In this document: in pieces, positions 28,127-36,735 of the stretch
How the letters are laid out: every line of letters begins with the position of its first letter
How positions within the stretch are numbered: the stretch's first letter is position 1
DNA from: Acinetobacter courvalinii
GTDB taxonomy: Bacteria > Pseudomonadota > Gammaproteobacteria > Pseudomonadales > Moraxellaceae
NCBI RefSeq assembly: GCF_014635545.1
Contig: NZ_BMDA01000002.1
Coordinates: 124,001-188,000 of the forward strand
Direction of reading: 5' to 3'
Length of the DNA stretch: 64,000 bases
Notes under the pieces: model-generated
The model's input: only the letters and a program-made list of their open reading frames with translations
Database searches by the model: none
What the model was told of the DNA's origin: nothing
Translations under genes and position numbers: made by a program

Positions 28127-30070
28127 ATGAAAGAAATCTACCCAGTGCCTGATAAATTCAAAGAAACGGCAAGAATCTCGGAAGCAGACTATTTCAAACG
28201 TTATCAGGAATCGATTGAGCAGCCCGAAGCATTTTGGGCAGAAGAAGCAAAAAATATTGACTGGATCAAACCGTTTACCCAGGTAAAAAATACCAGTTTT
28301 CAGCAAGATAATTTTAAAATCGAATGGTTTGCAGATGGTGAACTGAATGTCTCTGCAAATTGTTTGGACCGCCATCTTAAGGATAATCCATTAAAGCCGG
28401 CGATTATCTGGGAAGGTGATCACCCATCACGTCACAAGATCATTTCTTTTGTCGAATTGCATGATGAAGTGTGCCGCTTTGCCAATGTCTTGAAAAAACA
28501 CGGGATCAGCAAAGGCGATCGTGTGGTGCTGTATATGCCGATGGTACCAGAAGCCGCAATTGCGATGTTGGCCTGTGCACGGATTGGTGCCGTGCATTGT
28601 GTTGTATTCGGTGGCTTCTCGCCAGATTCACTGGCCAGCCGGATTGAAGACAGTCAGGCCAAACTGGTGATTACTGCCGATGCCGGGATGCGTGGCGGCA
28701 AGTTGCTGCCATTGAAAGAAAATGTCGATGCTGCATTAGAGATTGCAGGAACTGAAAGCGTGCAGAATGTGATTGTGGTGCACCGTACCGGTAATTCGAT
28801 TCAGTTTAATGCAGCACGTGATATCTGGTATCACCTTGCCATTATGGAAGTGGATGAGCATTGTCCACCTGAGCCCATGAAAGCGGAAGATCCGTTATTC
28901 ATTCTGTATACCTCGGGTTCAACTGGCAAACCTAAAGGTGTGTTGCATACCACCGGCGGTTATCTGGTTTATGTCAACAGTACCTTTAGAGAAATCTTTG
29001 ATTTAAAAGAAGATGACGTGTATTGGTGTACCGCCGATGTGGGTTGGATCACCGGACACAGTTACCTGCTTTATGGTCCGCTCAGTAATGCCACCACAAC
29101 CGTGATGTTTGAAGGCATTCCGCAATATCCGACCTGGGCGCGTATCGGGCATGTGATTGATAAGCACAACATCACCATTCTGTATACTGCACCCACTGCA
29201 ATTCGTGCCATGATGCGTGAAGGTGATGCTTATGTGCGTGAAAGTGATCGCAGTAGCTTGCGCTTACTCGGTTCTGTCGGGGAGCCGATCAACCCAGAGG
29301 CATGGAACTGGTACCATGAAATCGTCGGTGAGGGACGTTGTCCAATCGTCGATACCTGGTGGCAAACTGAAACAGGTGGCATCCTGATTTCCCCATTACC
29401 AGGGGCAACTGCACTTAAACCGGGTTCGGCGACACGTCCATTCTTTGGGGTACAACCTGCCTTGGTGGATGGTGAAGGCAATGAACTTGAAGGTGCGACT
29501 GAAGGCAATCTGGTGATTAAGGATTCTTGGCCGGGCCAGATGCGAACCATTTGGGGCGATCCGGAACGCTTTATTGAGGCTTATTTCTCAACCTTTAAAG
29601 GCAGTTATTTTACTGGTGATGGCGCGCGTCGGGATGAAGATGGCTATTACTGGATTACCGGACGTGTTGATGACGTGCTTAACGTCTCTGGGCACCGCCT
29701 GGGTACGGCTGAAATCGAGAGTGCGCTGGTGGCACATGAAGCGGTTGCTGAGGCTGCTGTGGTCGGCATGCCGCATGAGATCAAGGGACAGGGCATATGT
29801 ACCTTCGTCACCTTGCAGGCCGATGTTGCAGAATCGGAAGAACTGCGTAAGGAGTTGGTGAACTGGGTGCGTAAAGTGCTTGGGCCAGTGGCAACGCCGG
29901 ATGCCTTACATTGGGCACCTGCCTTGCCAAAAACGCGTTCAGGTAAAATTATGCGCCGTATCTTGAGAAAGATTGCTGCCAATGAACTGGATACGCTTGG
30001 TGATACCTCAACACTGGCAGAACCAGCTGTGGTAGATCATTTGATTGCGACGGTGTACCCGAACCGATAA
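28127..30070 (+). CDS. acs: acetyl-CoA synthetase
   Basis: Acs activates acetate through acetyl-AMP to acetyl-CoA and is used for growth on acetate. The 647-residue protein is full length. The P-loop-like motif is [19 protein letters not shown], the adenylate site includes [10 protein letters not shown], the hinge is at [20 protein letters not shown], and the acetylation-controlled lysine lies in [15 protein letters not shown]. The start ATG has AAGGAAG 7 bp upstream. No actP or yjcH is adjacent. A CrbR/ErdR-like regulator, of the type that controls acs in Pseudomonas and Vibrio, is 3.4 kb downstream. Confidence 0.97.
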   Translation: MKEIYPVPDKFKETARISEADYFKRYQESIEQPEAFWAEEAKNIDWIKPFTQVKNTSFQQDNFKIEWFADGELNVSANCLDRHLKDNPLKPAIIWEGDHPSRHKIISFVELHDEVCRFANVLKKHGISKGDRVVLYMPMVPEAAIAMLACARIGAVHCVVFGGFSPDSLASRIEDSQAKLVITADAGMRGGKLLPLKENVDAALEIAGTESVQNVIVVHRTGNSIQFNAARDIWYHLAIMEVDEHCPPEPMKAEDPLFILYTSGSTGKPKGVLHTTGGYLVYVNSTFREIFDLKEDDVYWCTADVGWITGHSYLLYGPLSNATTTVMFEGIPQYPTWARIGHVIDKHNITILYTAPTAIRAMMREGDAYVRESDRSSLRLLGSVGEPINPEAWNWYHEIVGEGRCPIVDTWWQTETGGILISPLPGATALKPGSATRPFFGVQPALVDGEGNELEGATEGNLVIKDSWPGQMRTIWGDPERFIEAYFSTFKGSYFTGDGARRDEDGYYWITGRVDDVLNVSGHRLGTAEIESALVAHEAVAEAAVVGMPHEIKGQGICTFVTLQADVAESEELRKELVNWVRKVLGPVATPDALHWAPALPKTRSGKIMRRILRKIAANELDTLGDTSTLAEPAVVDHLIATVYPNR

Positions 30071-30087
30071 CCATGATTGAATTGAAG

Positions 30088-30113
30088 AAGAGCGTTATCG
30101 AACGCTCTTTTTT
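30088..30113 (+). terminator. terminator after acs
   Basis: AAGAGCGTT and AACGCTCTT arms with an ATCG loop are followed by TTTTA, 18 bp after the acs stop and just before the convergent hydrolase gene ends. Confidence 0.85.
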
Positions 30114-30124
30114 ATGTGCATTAT

Positions 30125-30667
30125 TTAATGATTTGCTAAAAAATCAGCCGTATTTTGTACCGTGGCAAAGAAACTCAGTGCCGATAAAAATGCAGTTTGG
30201 ACATCTGCTGCTTTTACTGTTTTACCGTTATATTCGAGATCACGGGATGCAGTGGCATCTGCAATCACAATCGGTTGATAGCCCAGTTCTTTGGCAGCAC
30301 GTGTGCCCGAATCAATACATACATGGGTCATCATGCCCGTAATCACCAGTTGCTCAACCTCATGCTGTTCAAGAATGGCCTGTAGATTGGTGTCTACAAA
30401 GCTATTTGGAACATGCTTTTCCACGATAATCGAGTGATTGTTTACTTTTAACTGTGGATGTAGTTCAGCACCGACAGTATTTTCCTGAAAGAAGCTGGCA
30501 GTGGCCGGGCTAATATGCTGGATATAAATAATGGGTAAATTGTGCTGGATAAAATAATCTTCCAGCTTGTTGGTTTGTGCCAGTGCTAGGTCTGGATTGA
30601 CCAGTTCCATTTTGCCATGTTTAAAATAATCATTTTGCACATCAATAATCAGCAGGGCTTGTTTCAT
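30125..30667 (-). CDS. isochorismatase-family cysteine hydrolase
   Basis: The 180-residue protein has the Asp-Lys-Cys triad of the family: IDVQNDYF (Asp near residue 9), IVEKHVPNSF and MMTHVCIDSGTRAAKELG. Members hydrolyse amides such as nicotinamide, ureidoacrylate or isochorismate; the substrate here cannot be told. I start it at ATG 30667, with GGAAG 8 bp upstream, not at the longer open frame to 30709. It is divergent from an Lrp/AsnC-type regulator that may control it. Confidence 0.85.
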   Translation of the reverse strand: MKQALLIIDVQNDYFKHGKMELVNPDLALAQTNKLEDYFIQHNLPIIYIQHISPATASFFQENTVGAELHPQLKVNNHSIIVEKHVPNSFVDTNLQAILEQHEVEQLVITGMMTHVCIDSGTRAAKELGYQPIVIADATASRDLEYNGKTVKAADVQTAFLSALSFFATVQNTADFLANH

Positions 30668-30772
30668 GGTTTTTACTTCCCGTGTTAAGTTAAAACAAGA
30701 GTAGGGCAAGCGTGAAAAATCGGCTATATTCAGGTGAAAGCATTGTTGCCGGTTTTCTTTCGTTATGAAAAA

Positions 30773-31186
30773 ATGAATATTGAACTTGATCCCATCGACT
30801 TAAAAATTATTGAACTGCTGAAACAGGATTCGCGGTTAAGCCATAAACAGATTGGCCAGCGGGTGCATCGTACAGGGCAAGCTGTGGGGGCACGTATTGC
30901 CCAACTGATGGATGCTGGCATCATTAAAAATTACACCATTGCCCTTCAATATGAACACAAGCAGTTTATTCAACTGTTTATGAATGATCAGCAGGCCTTT
31001 ATTGAGGTTGAGCACTTGGTCAAACAATATGAGCAGGTAGATGAGTGTTTTAAAATTCTCGGCAATGCCTGTTACATGATTGTCAGTCACTTTAATCCTG
31101 CGCAGCTGAATGATTTCATTGAGCAGTTGTCCAAATGGTGCCGTTATTCGGTTGAAACGGTGATGCGGGAAATTGCAACGACTTAA
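30773..31186 (+). CDS. Lrp/AsnC-family transcriptional regulator
   Basis: The 137-residue protein has the Lrp-type helix-turn-helix (LDPIDLKIIELLKQDSRLSHKQIGQRVHRTGQAVGARIAQLMDAG) followed by a RAM-like ligand domain ending CRYSVETVMREIATT. The start is uncertain: ATG 30773 matches the family's usual beginning, while a GTG at 30734 would add 13 residues; neither has a strong ribosome site. It diverges from the cysteine hydrolase gene across about 105 bp and probably regulates it. The family usually senses amino acids. Confidence 0.8.
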   Translation: MNIELDPIDLKIIELLKQDSRLSHKQIGQRVHRTGQAVGARIAQLMDAGIIKNYTIALQYEHKQFIQLFMNDQQAFIEVEHLVKQYEQVDECFKILGNACYMIVSHFNPAQLNDFIEQLSKWCRYSVETVMREIATT

Positions 31187-31216
31187 AATAAAAGACCCCA
31201 AGCCGAGTCTTGGGGG
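31185..31216 (-). terminator. terminator after sfnG
   Basis: Read on the minus strand, CCCCAAG and CTTGGGG arms with an ACTCGG loop are followed by TCTTTTATTTT. It lies about 50 bp past the sfnG stop, and the + strand has no T-run. Confidence 0.8.
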
Positions 31217-31264
31217 AGAGTATTTGCCCTATCTTTTCTTTTTCTTCTTGTTTCCTAGTTAAGA

Positions 31265-32371
31265 TTAAGCTGATTTTTCGATCAATAGCGTCTCCTGTTG
31301 TTGCTCCAGTTGACGAACCAGGGGTAAGACTTTCTCGCCGAAATATTCGACTTCCTCAATGAAATGCAGAAAGCCAGAAAGCACCAGATCAACGCCCACC
31401 TGTTTTAAGGCCACAATCCGTTCTGCAATCTGTTGCGGTGTGCCAATCAGGTTGGTTTTAAAGCCATCGTTATATTGCACCAGATCATCGAAGGTCGATT
31501 TGGCCCAGTTGCCCTCACGTTCAGGCGCGGCTGCGCCTGCTTCACGTGTGGCATCACCAAAGGCATTGACGGCTTCAACATTGGCCTGAGCAATGATCTC
31601 ATTCAGCACTGCTTTGGCTTCTTCTTCAGTATCACGGGCGATAATAAATGCATTGACGCCAATTTTGACCTGACGATTTTCCAGTTTGGCTTTTGTCCGG
31701 ACATCCTCAATCTGTTTTTTGATTTCTGCAACACTGTTGCCATTGGTAAAATACCAGTCGGACACACGCGCAGCCATATCACGCGCAGCACGCGAGCTAC
31801 CGCCTTGAAATACTTCAATATGGGGCTGTTGCAGTGGTTTCGGTTTAAGGGTGTAATTCTGGAACTGGTAATATTTGCCGTCAAAACTATAGTTGTCTGT
31901 GGTCCAGATGCCTTTGAGAGTACGGATAAACTCTTCCGAGCGTACATAGCGTTGATCATGTTCTGGCCACGGTTCACCAATGGCATCGAATTCCCCACGG
32001 AACCAGCCGCTGACTACATTAATGGCAATCCGACCTTGGGTCAGATAGTCAATGGTGGCCAGCTGTTTAGCTGCAAGTACGGGCTTCCAGGGGCCAGGCA
32101 GGATGGCTGCGATGACTTTGAGCTTTTCAGTTTTTGCCAACAAGGCATGACTAAAACTGACCGATTCATGTTGATATTCAGCGCCGTATCCCGCGGTAAA
32201 ACGGATCTGGGTCAGCGCATATTCAAAACCGTTTCGTTCTGCAGCCTGAGCAAGGCGCACATTATAATCATAACTCCAGTCGGTACGTTGCTCGATATTA
32301 CTTACAACCAGACCACCGCTTACATTGGGAACCCAATAGGCAAATTTGATTGCAGATGTTGTTATTGTCAT
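31265..32371 (-). CDS. sfnG: FMNH2-dependent dimethylsulfone monooxygenase
   Basis: The 368-residue protein is a bacterial luciferase-like flavin monooxygenase that most resembles SfnG, which cleaves dimethylsulfone to methanesulfinate. Recognised stretches are FAYWVPNVSGGLVVSNIEQ at the N-terminus, IAAILPGPWKPVLAAKQ, and NVVSGWFRGEFDAIGEPW. The start at ATG 32371 has GGAGGG 7 bp upstream; a longer frame adds five residues. It lies 25 bp after msuE, its likely source of FMNH2. A close alternative would be an SsuD-type alkanesulfonate monooxygenase. Confidence 0.88.
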   Translation of the reverse strand: MTITTSAIKFAYWVPNVSGGLVVSNIEQRTDWSYDYNVRLAQAAERNGFEYALTQIRFTAGYGAEYQHESVSFSHALLAKTEKLKVIAAILPGPWKPVLAAKQLATIDYLTQGRIAINVVSGWFRGEFDAIGEPWPEHDQRYVRSEEFIRTLKGIWTTDNYSFDGKYYQFQNYTLKPKPLQQPHIEVFQGGSSRAARDMAARVSDWYFTNGNSVAEIKKQIEDVRTKAKLENRQVKIGVNAFIIARDTEEEAKAVLNEIIAQANVEAVNAFGDATREAGAAAPEREGNWAKSTFDDLVQYNDGFKTNLIGTPQQIAERIVALKQVGVDLVLSGFLHFIEEVEYFGEKVLPLVRQLEQQQETLLIEKSA

Positions 32372-32396
32372 CGTTGTACCCTCCATAAACTATGGC

Positions 32397-33137
32397 TTAT
32401 GCGACGTGCGTCAAATTCTTTGCAGACTTGGGATGCAGGCGTGATTCAGCCACATCCAGATTCGGTACAGCAGCGGAAGGCAAGACCTCTGCCTGTTCAA
32501 TCTGTTTATTAATGCCCAGGTTTTGATTGGCCTGCTCGGTTTTGGTTTTGATGGCTGCGGCACGCTGGCCTTTGGCGGGTGCCCATTCCAAAATCGGTAA
32601 AGCACGAGCAACAGCCAGAGTAACCCGATCCGCCAGTTGTTCACTTTTGACCGTATATTCAGGGGTAAAGTCCCGATCTGTTGCATAGACGCCAATCGGT
32701 AAAGTCTGTGCCTGAAAAAAGCTAAAGAGAGGACGTAATTGATGTTCGAGCACCAACGCATGACGGTCACTGCCTCCTGACGCAGCCAGTAGGACAGGGA
32801 CATCCACCAGTGCAGTCTGTTCGACAAAGTCAAAGAAGTGCTTGAACAGGCCGGTAAATGAGGCACGATAAACAGGTGTACCGACAATCAGGGCGTCTGC
32901 TGCTTCGACAGCTGCCAGATCATCCTGAACCCGTTGCGGCAATTGATTACGGTAAATGGCGCCGCCCAATAATGGCCCAATTTCACTGAGTTTGACAAAA
33001 TGCACCTTGATATCAATGGCTTCTGAAAGCTCATCTAAAATAGCTTGAACTAGACTTTCAGTTTTTGATGGACTATTTAAACCACCAGAAACAGCAACAA
33101 TATTCAGGGGAGTCGATACGGTATTGCGATTGGACAT
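32397..33137 (-). CDS. msuE: NAD(P)H-dependent FMN reductase, MsuE type
   Basis: The 246-residue protein has the flavodoxin-like fold of the NADPH-dependent FMN reductase family: the phosphate loop AVSGGLNSPSKTESLV at residues 14-29 and the conserved GTPVYRASFTGLFKHFFD. It is longer than SsuE by a C-terminal tail of about 60 residues, as in MsuE. It would supply FMNH2 to SfnG, encoded 25 bp downstream in the same operon. No sulfonate transporter or SfnR-type regulator is adjacent. Confidence 0.87.
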   Translation of the reverse strand: MSNRNTVSTPLNIVAVSGGLNSPSKTESLVQAILDELSEAIDIKVHFVKLSEIGPLLGGAIYRNQLPQRVQDDLAAVEAADALIVGTPVYRASFTGLFKHFFDFVEQTALVDVPVLLAASGGSDRHALVLEHQLRPLFSFFQAQTLPIGVYATDRDFTPEYTVKSEQLADRVTLAVARALPILEWAPAKGQRAAAIKTKTEQANQNLGINKQIEQAEVLPSAAVPNLDVAESRLHPKSAKNLTHVA

Positions 33138-33488
33138 AATAACTGCCTAAAAAGATCATTTCGAATTGCTATTTATTTATCTATATCGGCATAGGGGCTG
33201 TAAAATAAGGAAATGCTGCAAGCTTATCTTTTTTATAGATATATCGATGTAATCGCCTTCATTTAAAATGATCCGGATTTAATCAGCTGTTTCTATTCAG
33301 AATTTTTAAACTATTTTTTGAGTTGCCTAGGATTTAAACGGGTTATATCAATATTTGATTTATTTTGCGGGAAAAAGAAATAAATCAATGCTTGTGCTTG
33401 ACCTCAGCGCTAATTGAAAATAGGCTTAGACGGATTGAATTTAAATAAACATCGTACAGTGACGTACTTGCAGACAGCTTAAGCGCTT
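33138..33488. other. 351-bp gap between msuE and the response regulator gene
   Basis: The gap serves two divergent genes. A promoter candidate for the + strand is listed separately. On the msuE side I looked for a sigma-54 -24/-12 element, expected for SfnR control, and found none. No open frame is credible. Confidence 0.5.
33398..33426 (+). promoter_or_regulatory. possible promoter of the response regulator gene
   Basis: TTGACC (33398-33403, 5 of 6) and TAGGCT (33421-33426, 3 of 6) are spaced 17 bp, about 60 bp before the start codon. Confidence 0.4.
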
Positions 33489-34139
33489 ATGAATATTTTA
33501 ATTGTAGACGACCATCCTCTCTTTAGACATGCCTTGATTCAAGCGGTTCGTTATAGTTTGCCTCAGGCACAGATTCAGGAGACGGCTGATGTTGATGAAT
33601 TCTATGCACGCTTAGAACATGGTGCGGAACCTGATCTGGTGTTACTGGATTTAAATCTACCGGGTGCTTCCGGTTTCTCTGCTTTGGTATATGTGCGTGC
33701 ACAATACCCTGCCATTCCGATTATCATCGTTTCAGCCCATGAAGAAGTGTCAATCATCCAGCGTGCCATTGCACATGGCGCCATGGGCTATATTCCGAAA
33801 TCTTCACATCCAAGCCATATTGGTGAAGCAATTAAACACGTTCTGGAAGGTGAAATCTGGTTACCGCCGAATTTACCGACGCATGCCGGTTTTGACCCAA
33901 GAGCCGCGGATGAAACCGCTTTGGCAGAACGCCTGCAATCACTGACACCACAGCAGTTCCGTGTGTTGATGATGGTGGCAGAAGGTTTATTGAATAAGCA
34001 GATTGCTTATGAACTGGAAGTCTCTGAAGCAACCATTAAAGCACATGTCACGGCCATTTTCCGTAAATTGGGTGTACAGAACCGTACTCAGGCTGTCTTG
34101 GCAATCAGTGCTTTAAATATTGAAGATAAAAAAATGTAA
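33489..34139 (+). CDS. LuxR/NarL-type response regulator, CrbR/ErdR-like
   Basis: The 216-residue protein has a receiver domain with the acidic pair at residues 7-8, phospho-acceptor Asp54 (VLLDLNLPG) and conserved lysine in YIPKSS, followed by a LuxR helix-turn-helix (LTPQQFRVLMMVAEGLLNKQIAYELEVSEATIKAHV). Its sequence resembles ErdR/AgmR/CrbR, regulators of acetate and alcohol use that turn on acs in Pseudomonas and Vibrio. acs lies 3.4 kb upstream, which suits that role. The partner kinase CrbS is not in the window. Link to acs is inference. Confidence 0.82.
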   Translation: MNILIVDDHPLFRHALIQAVRYSLPQAQIQETADVDEFYARLEHGAEPDLVLLDLNLPGASGFSALVYVRAQYPAIPIIIVSAHEEVSIIQRAIAHGAMGYIPKSSHPSHIGEAIKHVLEGEIWLPPNLPTHAGFDPRAADETALAERLQSLTPQQFRVLMMVAEGLLNKQIAYELEVSEATIKAHVTAIFRKLGVQNRTQAVLAISALNIEDKKM

Positions 34140-34146
34140 GCTGTTG

Positions 34147-34170
34147 AAATGAGAATCCAGATTCTCATTT
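34147..34170. terminator. hairpin after the response regulator gene
   Basis: Perfect 10-bp arms AAATGAGAAT and ATTCTCATTT enclose CCAG, 8 bp after the stop. The T-run is short (TTTTATT), so it is a weaker terminator than the next one. Confidence 0.6.
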
Positions 34171-34190
34171 TATTAAATAACAAAAAATAA

Positions 34191-34218
34191 AAAACCAGTT
34201 CATAAGAACTGGTTTTTT
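34191..34218. terminator. bidirectional terminator between the regulator and Omp33-36 genes
   Basis: AAACCAGTTC and GAACTGGTTT arms enclose ATAA, with A-run and T-run on the two sides, so it can serve both convergent genes. Confidence 0.88.
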
Positions 34219-34260
34219 ATTATGAATTTATTGTTCTATTACTAGAACCACAATCCAATA

Positions 34261-35163
34261 TTAGAAACGGAACTTCGCGTTTACGCCAACAGTTTGCGTA
34301 TCACCTAAATCAGCGTCAGCATGTTTAGCATTAGCATTTACGTAGCTAGCACCAACAGCAATTGCTGGAGTGATGAAGTAATTTACGTTTGTACCCCAAG
34401 CAGACTTGATTTGACGGAAGTCTTCATTTGTTGGGTTTTTGCTAAAGTTTGCTTCTGCATATGAAGCACCAACGCTTAACTTAGGTGTTAAATAAAGATC
34501 AGTTTTTAAACCGTAAGCTTGGTTATCGCCGTATACAAGACCAGTTTCAAAACCTACAGCCATGTTTGTACCGTCGATGTTACCAACGTATTTAGTACGT
34601 GCAGTTACAACGTCTTGTTTATCACCAATTGTTGCTGCATCAGCAACAGCGCTGAATACGCCATTTTCAAGAGCTTTGTTTGCATCTAAAGCAATTTGGT
34701 CAGCAACGCGAGTATAACCTACAGCAACCAAGAAGTTAGGTAAAACCATAGCACCAAGTTCTACAGAATAGCGGTCGCCATTGTCTTTTTCGTCTTCAAA
34801 CTTAGTTTGAGAGTGGCTATATGCAGCGCTTGCGTAAGCAGGTACATAAGGAGTAGGAAGGTAAACTTCACCTTTCGCACCGAAAGAGTTGTTCTTAACA
34901 GTTTCGATTTCATCGCCACTTACTTTTGCAAAGTTATATGCAGCAGAAACATTCGAAGCTTGGTTTAAGAAAGCCGCTTCAGCTAAAGGACCTTTAGACG
35001 CATCTACATTTTTGAAGTAGTAAGTACCTTTAGCAGCACCAGTAAAGTCTTTATCATTTGCAGTTGTATCTACATATTCAGATTGACCTTGAACTTCGAC
35101 TTGGTATGCATGAGCACCGGTCATGGCTAAAACTAGAGCAGTGGCTAAACCGAGTTTTTTCAT
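34261..35163 (-). CDS. outer-membrane porin of the Omp33-36 family
   Basis: The 300-residue protein closely resembles Acinetobacter Omp33-36 (Omp34), a channel linked in A. baumannii to carbapenem susceptibility, virulence and fibronectin binding. The signal peptide MKKLGLATALVLAMTGAHA precedes a mature YQVEVQGQSEYVDTTANDKDF start, and the C-terminus VGVNAKFRF ends in phenylalanine as barrels do. The KGPLAEAAFLNQASNV block is shared with the porin at 20.1-20.9 kb. The start is ATG 35163; GGAAA lies 7 bp upstream and a good promoter 44 bp upstream. Confidence 0.92.
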   Translation of the reverse strand: MKKLGLATALVLAMTGAHAYQVEVQGQSEYVDTTANDKDFTGAAKGTYYFKNVDASKGPLAEAAFLNQASNVSAAYNFAKVSGDEIETVKNNSFGAKGEVYLPTPYVPAYASAAYSHSQTKFEDEKDNGDRYSVELGAMVLPNFLVAVGYTRVADQIALDANKALENGVFSAVADAATIGDKQDVVTARTKYVGNIDGTNMAVGFETGLVYGDNQAYGLKTDLYLTPKLSVGASYAEANFSKNPTNEDFRQIKSAWGTNVNYFITPAIAVGASYVNANAKHADADLGDTQTVGVNAKFRF

Positions 35164-35206
35164 AATGATTTCCAGCTTTAAAACAAGAAAGAGTAAATTT
35201 GCAGCC

Positions 35207-35234
35207 ATTGTATTGTAACAATTTATGAAGTCAA
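35207..35234 (-). promoter_or_regulatory. promoter of the Omp33-36 gene
   Basis: On the minus strand TTGACT (35234-35229) and TACAAT (35212-35207) are spaced 16 bp, each 5 of 6 to consensus. A leader of about 37 nt is predicted. Confidence 0.7.
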
Positions 35235-35699
35235 TGTAATAAATTCGGCCTTCCGATAAACGTTCAAAATGTGGCTTGCGATCGTTTAAAAAGTGAACAT
35301 TTAATTGAATTGTTGTCAACCATTTATAAAGTATATAACTAACAAGGAGATAAGCTTATATTTTGAGTTTTTATAGAATGTAATAGGTATGTCGTAAATA
35401 AATAGTTTGATTGGTTTGTTCGATTATTATAATCGTTTTTTTCGTTAAGTTGAGGCTTTATTTTGTCATAAAAAGGTAATTAAAAGCGTGAGCTGAAATA
35501 ACCTTATTTCGATATTATGCGAAACGGTAGGCAAAAAATTGCGTTTTTTCAAGTTGGGTTAATATAACCGAAAATAGCGCATAAATCTGATTTTTAATAA
35601 CCAATTAGCAAAAACGATTGGAAATTTAATTCCGATCTATTTAATCAACTTTACTTTTCGAGAAGCAATTCACATAATAATTAACAAGAGGTATCTAAT

Positions 35700-35797
35700 T
35701 TGCATTTTAATATCTCATAACATTTTCTTGAGCATTCTGATGTTCTAAACATCAATGTTTTACTAGCTCGGCTTTCCCCAAGGCTGAGCTTTTTTTT
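35700..35797 (+). ncRNA. candidate small RNA of about 90-95 nt
   Basis: A possible promoter (TTCACA at 35669-35674 with TATCTA at 35692-35697 or TCTAAT at 35694-35699) precedes about 95 bp that contain a perfect 7-bp hairpin (TGATGTT-CTA-AACATCA, 35738-35754) and end in a strong terminator with eight Ts. No coding gene lies upstream on this strand, so the terminator needs another transcript. It is not matched to a known family by me. Confidence 0.5.
35765..35797 (+). terminator. orphan rho-independent terminator
   Basis: Arms AGCTCGGC and GCTGAGCT (one G-U pair) enclose TTTCCCCAAG and run into eight Ts. The nearest gene upstream on this strand ends 1.6 kb away behind other terminators. Confidence 0.85.
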
Positions 35798-35814
35798 GTC
35801 TGCAATGGCCCATT

Positions 35815-35843
35815 TTGCCTAATAAATAACGCTACAGTATAGA
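35815..35843 (+). promoter_or_regulatory. possible promoter of the OXA gene
   Basis: TTGCCT (35815-35820) and TATAGA (35838-35843) are spaced 17 bp, each 4 of 6 to consensus. This weak promoter is in keeping with low native expression of intrinsic OXA genes. Confidence 0.45.
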
Positions 35844-35877
35844 TACATGAAAAAGCTTATAGTCATAGGTTATTTCT

Positions 35878-36735
35878 GTGTTGTTCAATTTTATAGTCAT
35901 GCCGAAAAAATTAAAATTACTCGCTCTATCTGTAGTTGTGATGCCCTCAATAATATTATTGGGCTGCCAAAATATTCAGCCACACGTTCAAGCTTTAGTC
36001 ACACAGAAACAGACTGAAGATCAGATCGCAACTGCATTTGAAAATATCCAGACCTCCGGTGTACTGGTCACCTATGATGGCAAAGCTATTCAAAAATATG
36101 GCAATGCGCTTAACCGGGCCGATCAGCGTTATATTCCGGCTTCCACCTTTAAAATGCTGAATGCCTTGATTGGTATCCAGCATCATAAGACTTCACCAAA
36201 TGAAGTATTTAAATGGGATGGACAGAAGCGGGCATTTACCAGCTGGGAAAAAGATTTAACCCTGGCAGAAGCCATGCAGGCTTCGGCTGTACCTGTGTAT
36301 CAGGAACTGGCACGCCGTATTGGTCTGGAATTAATGGCCAGTGAAGTAAAACGGGTCGGGTATGGCAATCAGTCGATTGGAACGCAAGTGGATAATTTCT
36401 GGTTAGTGGGGCCTTTAGAAATTACCCCTGTGGAGGAAGTAAAATTTGCCTATGCCTTGGCGAAAAAACAACTTGCATTTGACTCATCAACCCAGCAACA
36501 AGTTAAAGATATGTTGCTGATTGAAGATATTCAGGGCACCAAAATCTATGCCAAAAGTGGATGGGGCATGGATGTAAAACCTCAGGTGGGATGGTGGACA
36601 GGTTGGGTAGAACAACCCAATGGTCAGGTCACTGCATTTTCACTGAATATGGAAATGAAAAAGGCAGCACATGCAGAAGCACGTAAAGCTATTGTGTATC
36701 AGGCTTTACAACAACTGGGTCTATTGCCCCAATAA
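35878..36735 (+). CDS. class D beta-lactamase, OXA-134/OXA-211-like
   Basis: The protein opens the beta-lactam ring with an active-site serine. In the 285-residue reading the serine is in STFK (89-92), with SAV (136-138), YGN (162-164), KSG (226-228) and GWWTGWVE (238-245); all class D motifs are intact. YGN and KSG are as in the Acinetobacter carbapenem-hydrolysing OXA groups. An LLGC lipobox (27-30) suggests a lipoprotein signal. The start is unsure: GTG 35878 has AGG nearby, while ATG 35899 gives 278 residues without a ribosome site. No insertion sequence is beside it, so it looks intrinsic. Confidence 0.92.
   Translation: MLFNFIVMPKKLKLLALSVVVMPSIILLGCQNIQPHVQALVTQKQTEDQIATAFENIQTSGVLVTYDGKAIQKYGNALNRADQRYIPASTFKMLNALIGIQHHKTSPNEVFKWDGQKRAFTSWEKDLTLAEAMQASAVPVYQELARRIGLELMASEVKRVGYGNQSIGTQVDNFWLVGPLEITPVEEVKFAYALAKKQLAFDSSTQQQVKDMLLIEDIQGTKIYAKSGWGMDVKPQVGWWTGWVEQPNGQVTAFSLNMEMKKAAHAEARKAIVYQALQQLGLLPQ

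Larger units (their letters stand above)
35164..35877. other. 714-bp gap between the Omp33-36 and OXA genes
   Basis: This is the longest non-coding stretch of the window and is strongly AT-rich. It holds the Omp33-36 promoter, a candidate small RNA with its own terminator (35700-35797) and an OXA promoter candidate (35815-35843), all listed separately. The part from 35240 to 35660 shows no open frame or clear structure to me. Confidence 0.7.

Noticed and set aside
31433-32512. 359-codon frame on the plus strand opposite sfnG and msuE
   Set aside because: It spans two real genes on the other strand, is Cys/Phe-rich without domains, and lacks a ribosome site.
33138-33300. Possible sigma-54 promoter before msuE
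   Set aside because: No GG-N10-GC type -24/-12 element was found on the minus strand.
35338-35660. AT-rich stretch before the OXA gene checked for an origin, IS end or coding sequence
   Set aside because: No repeats, inverted ends or sensible frames were found; it looks like plain intergenic DNA.
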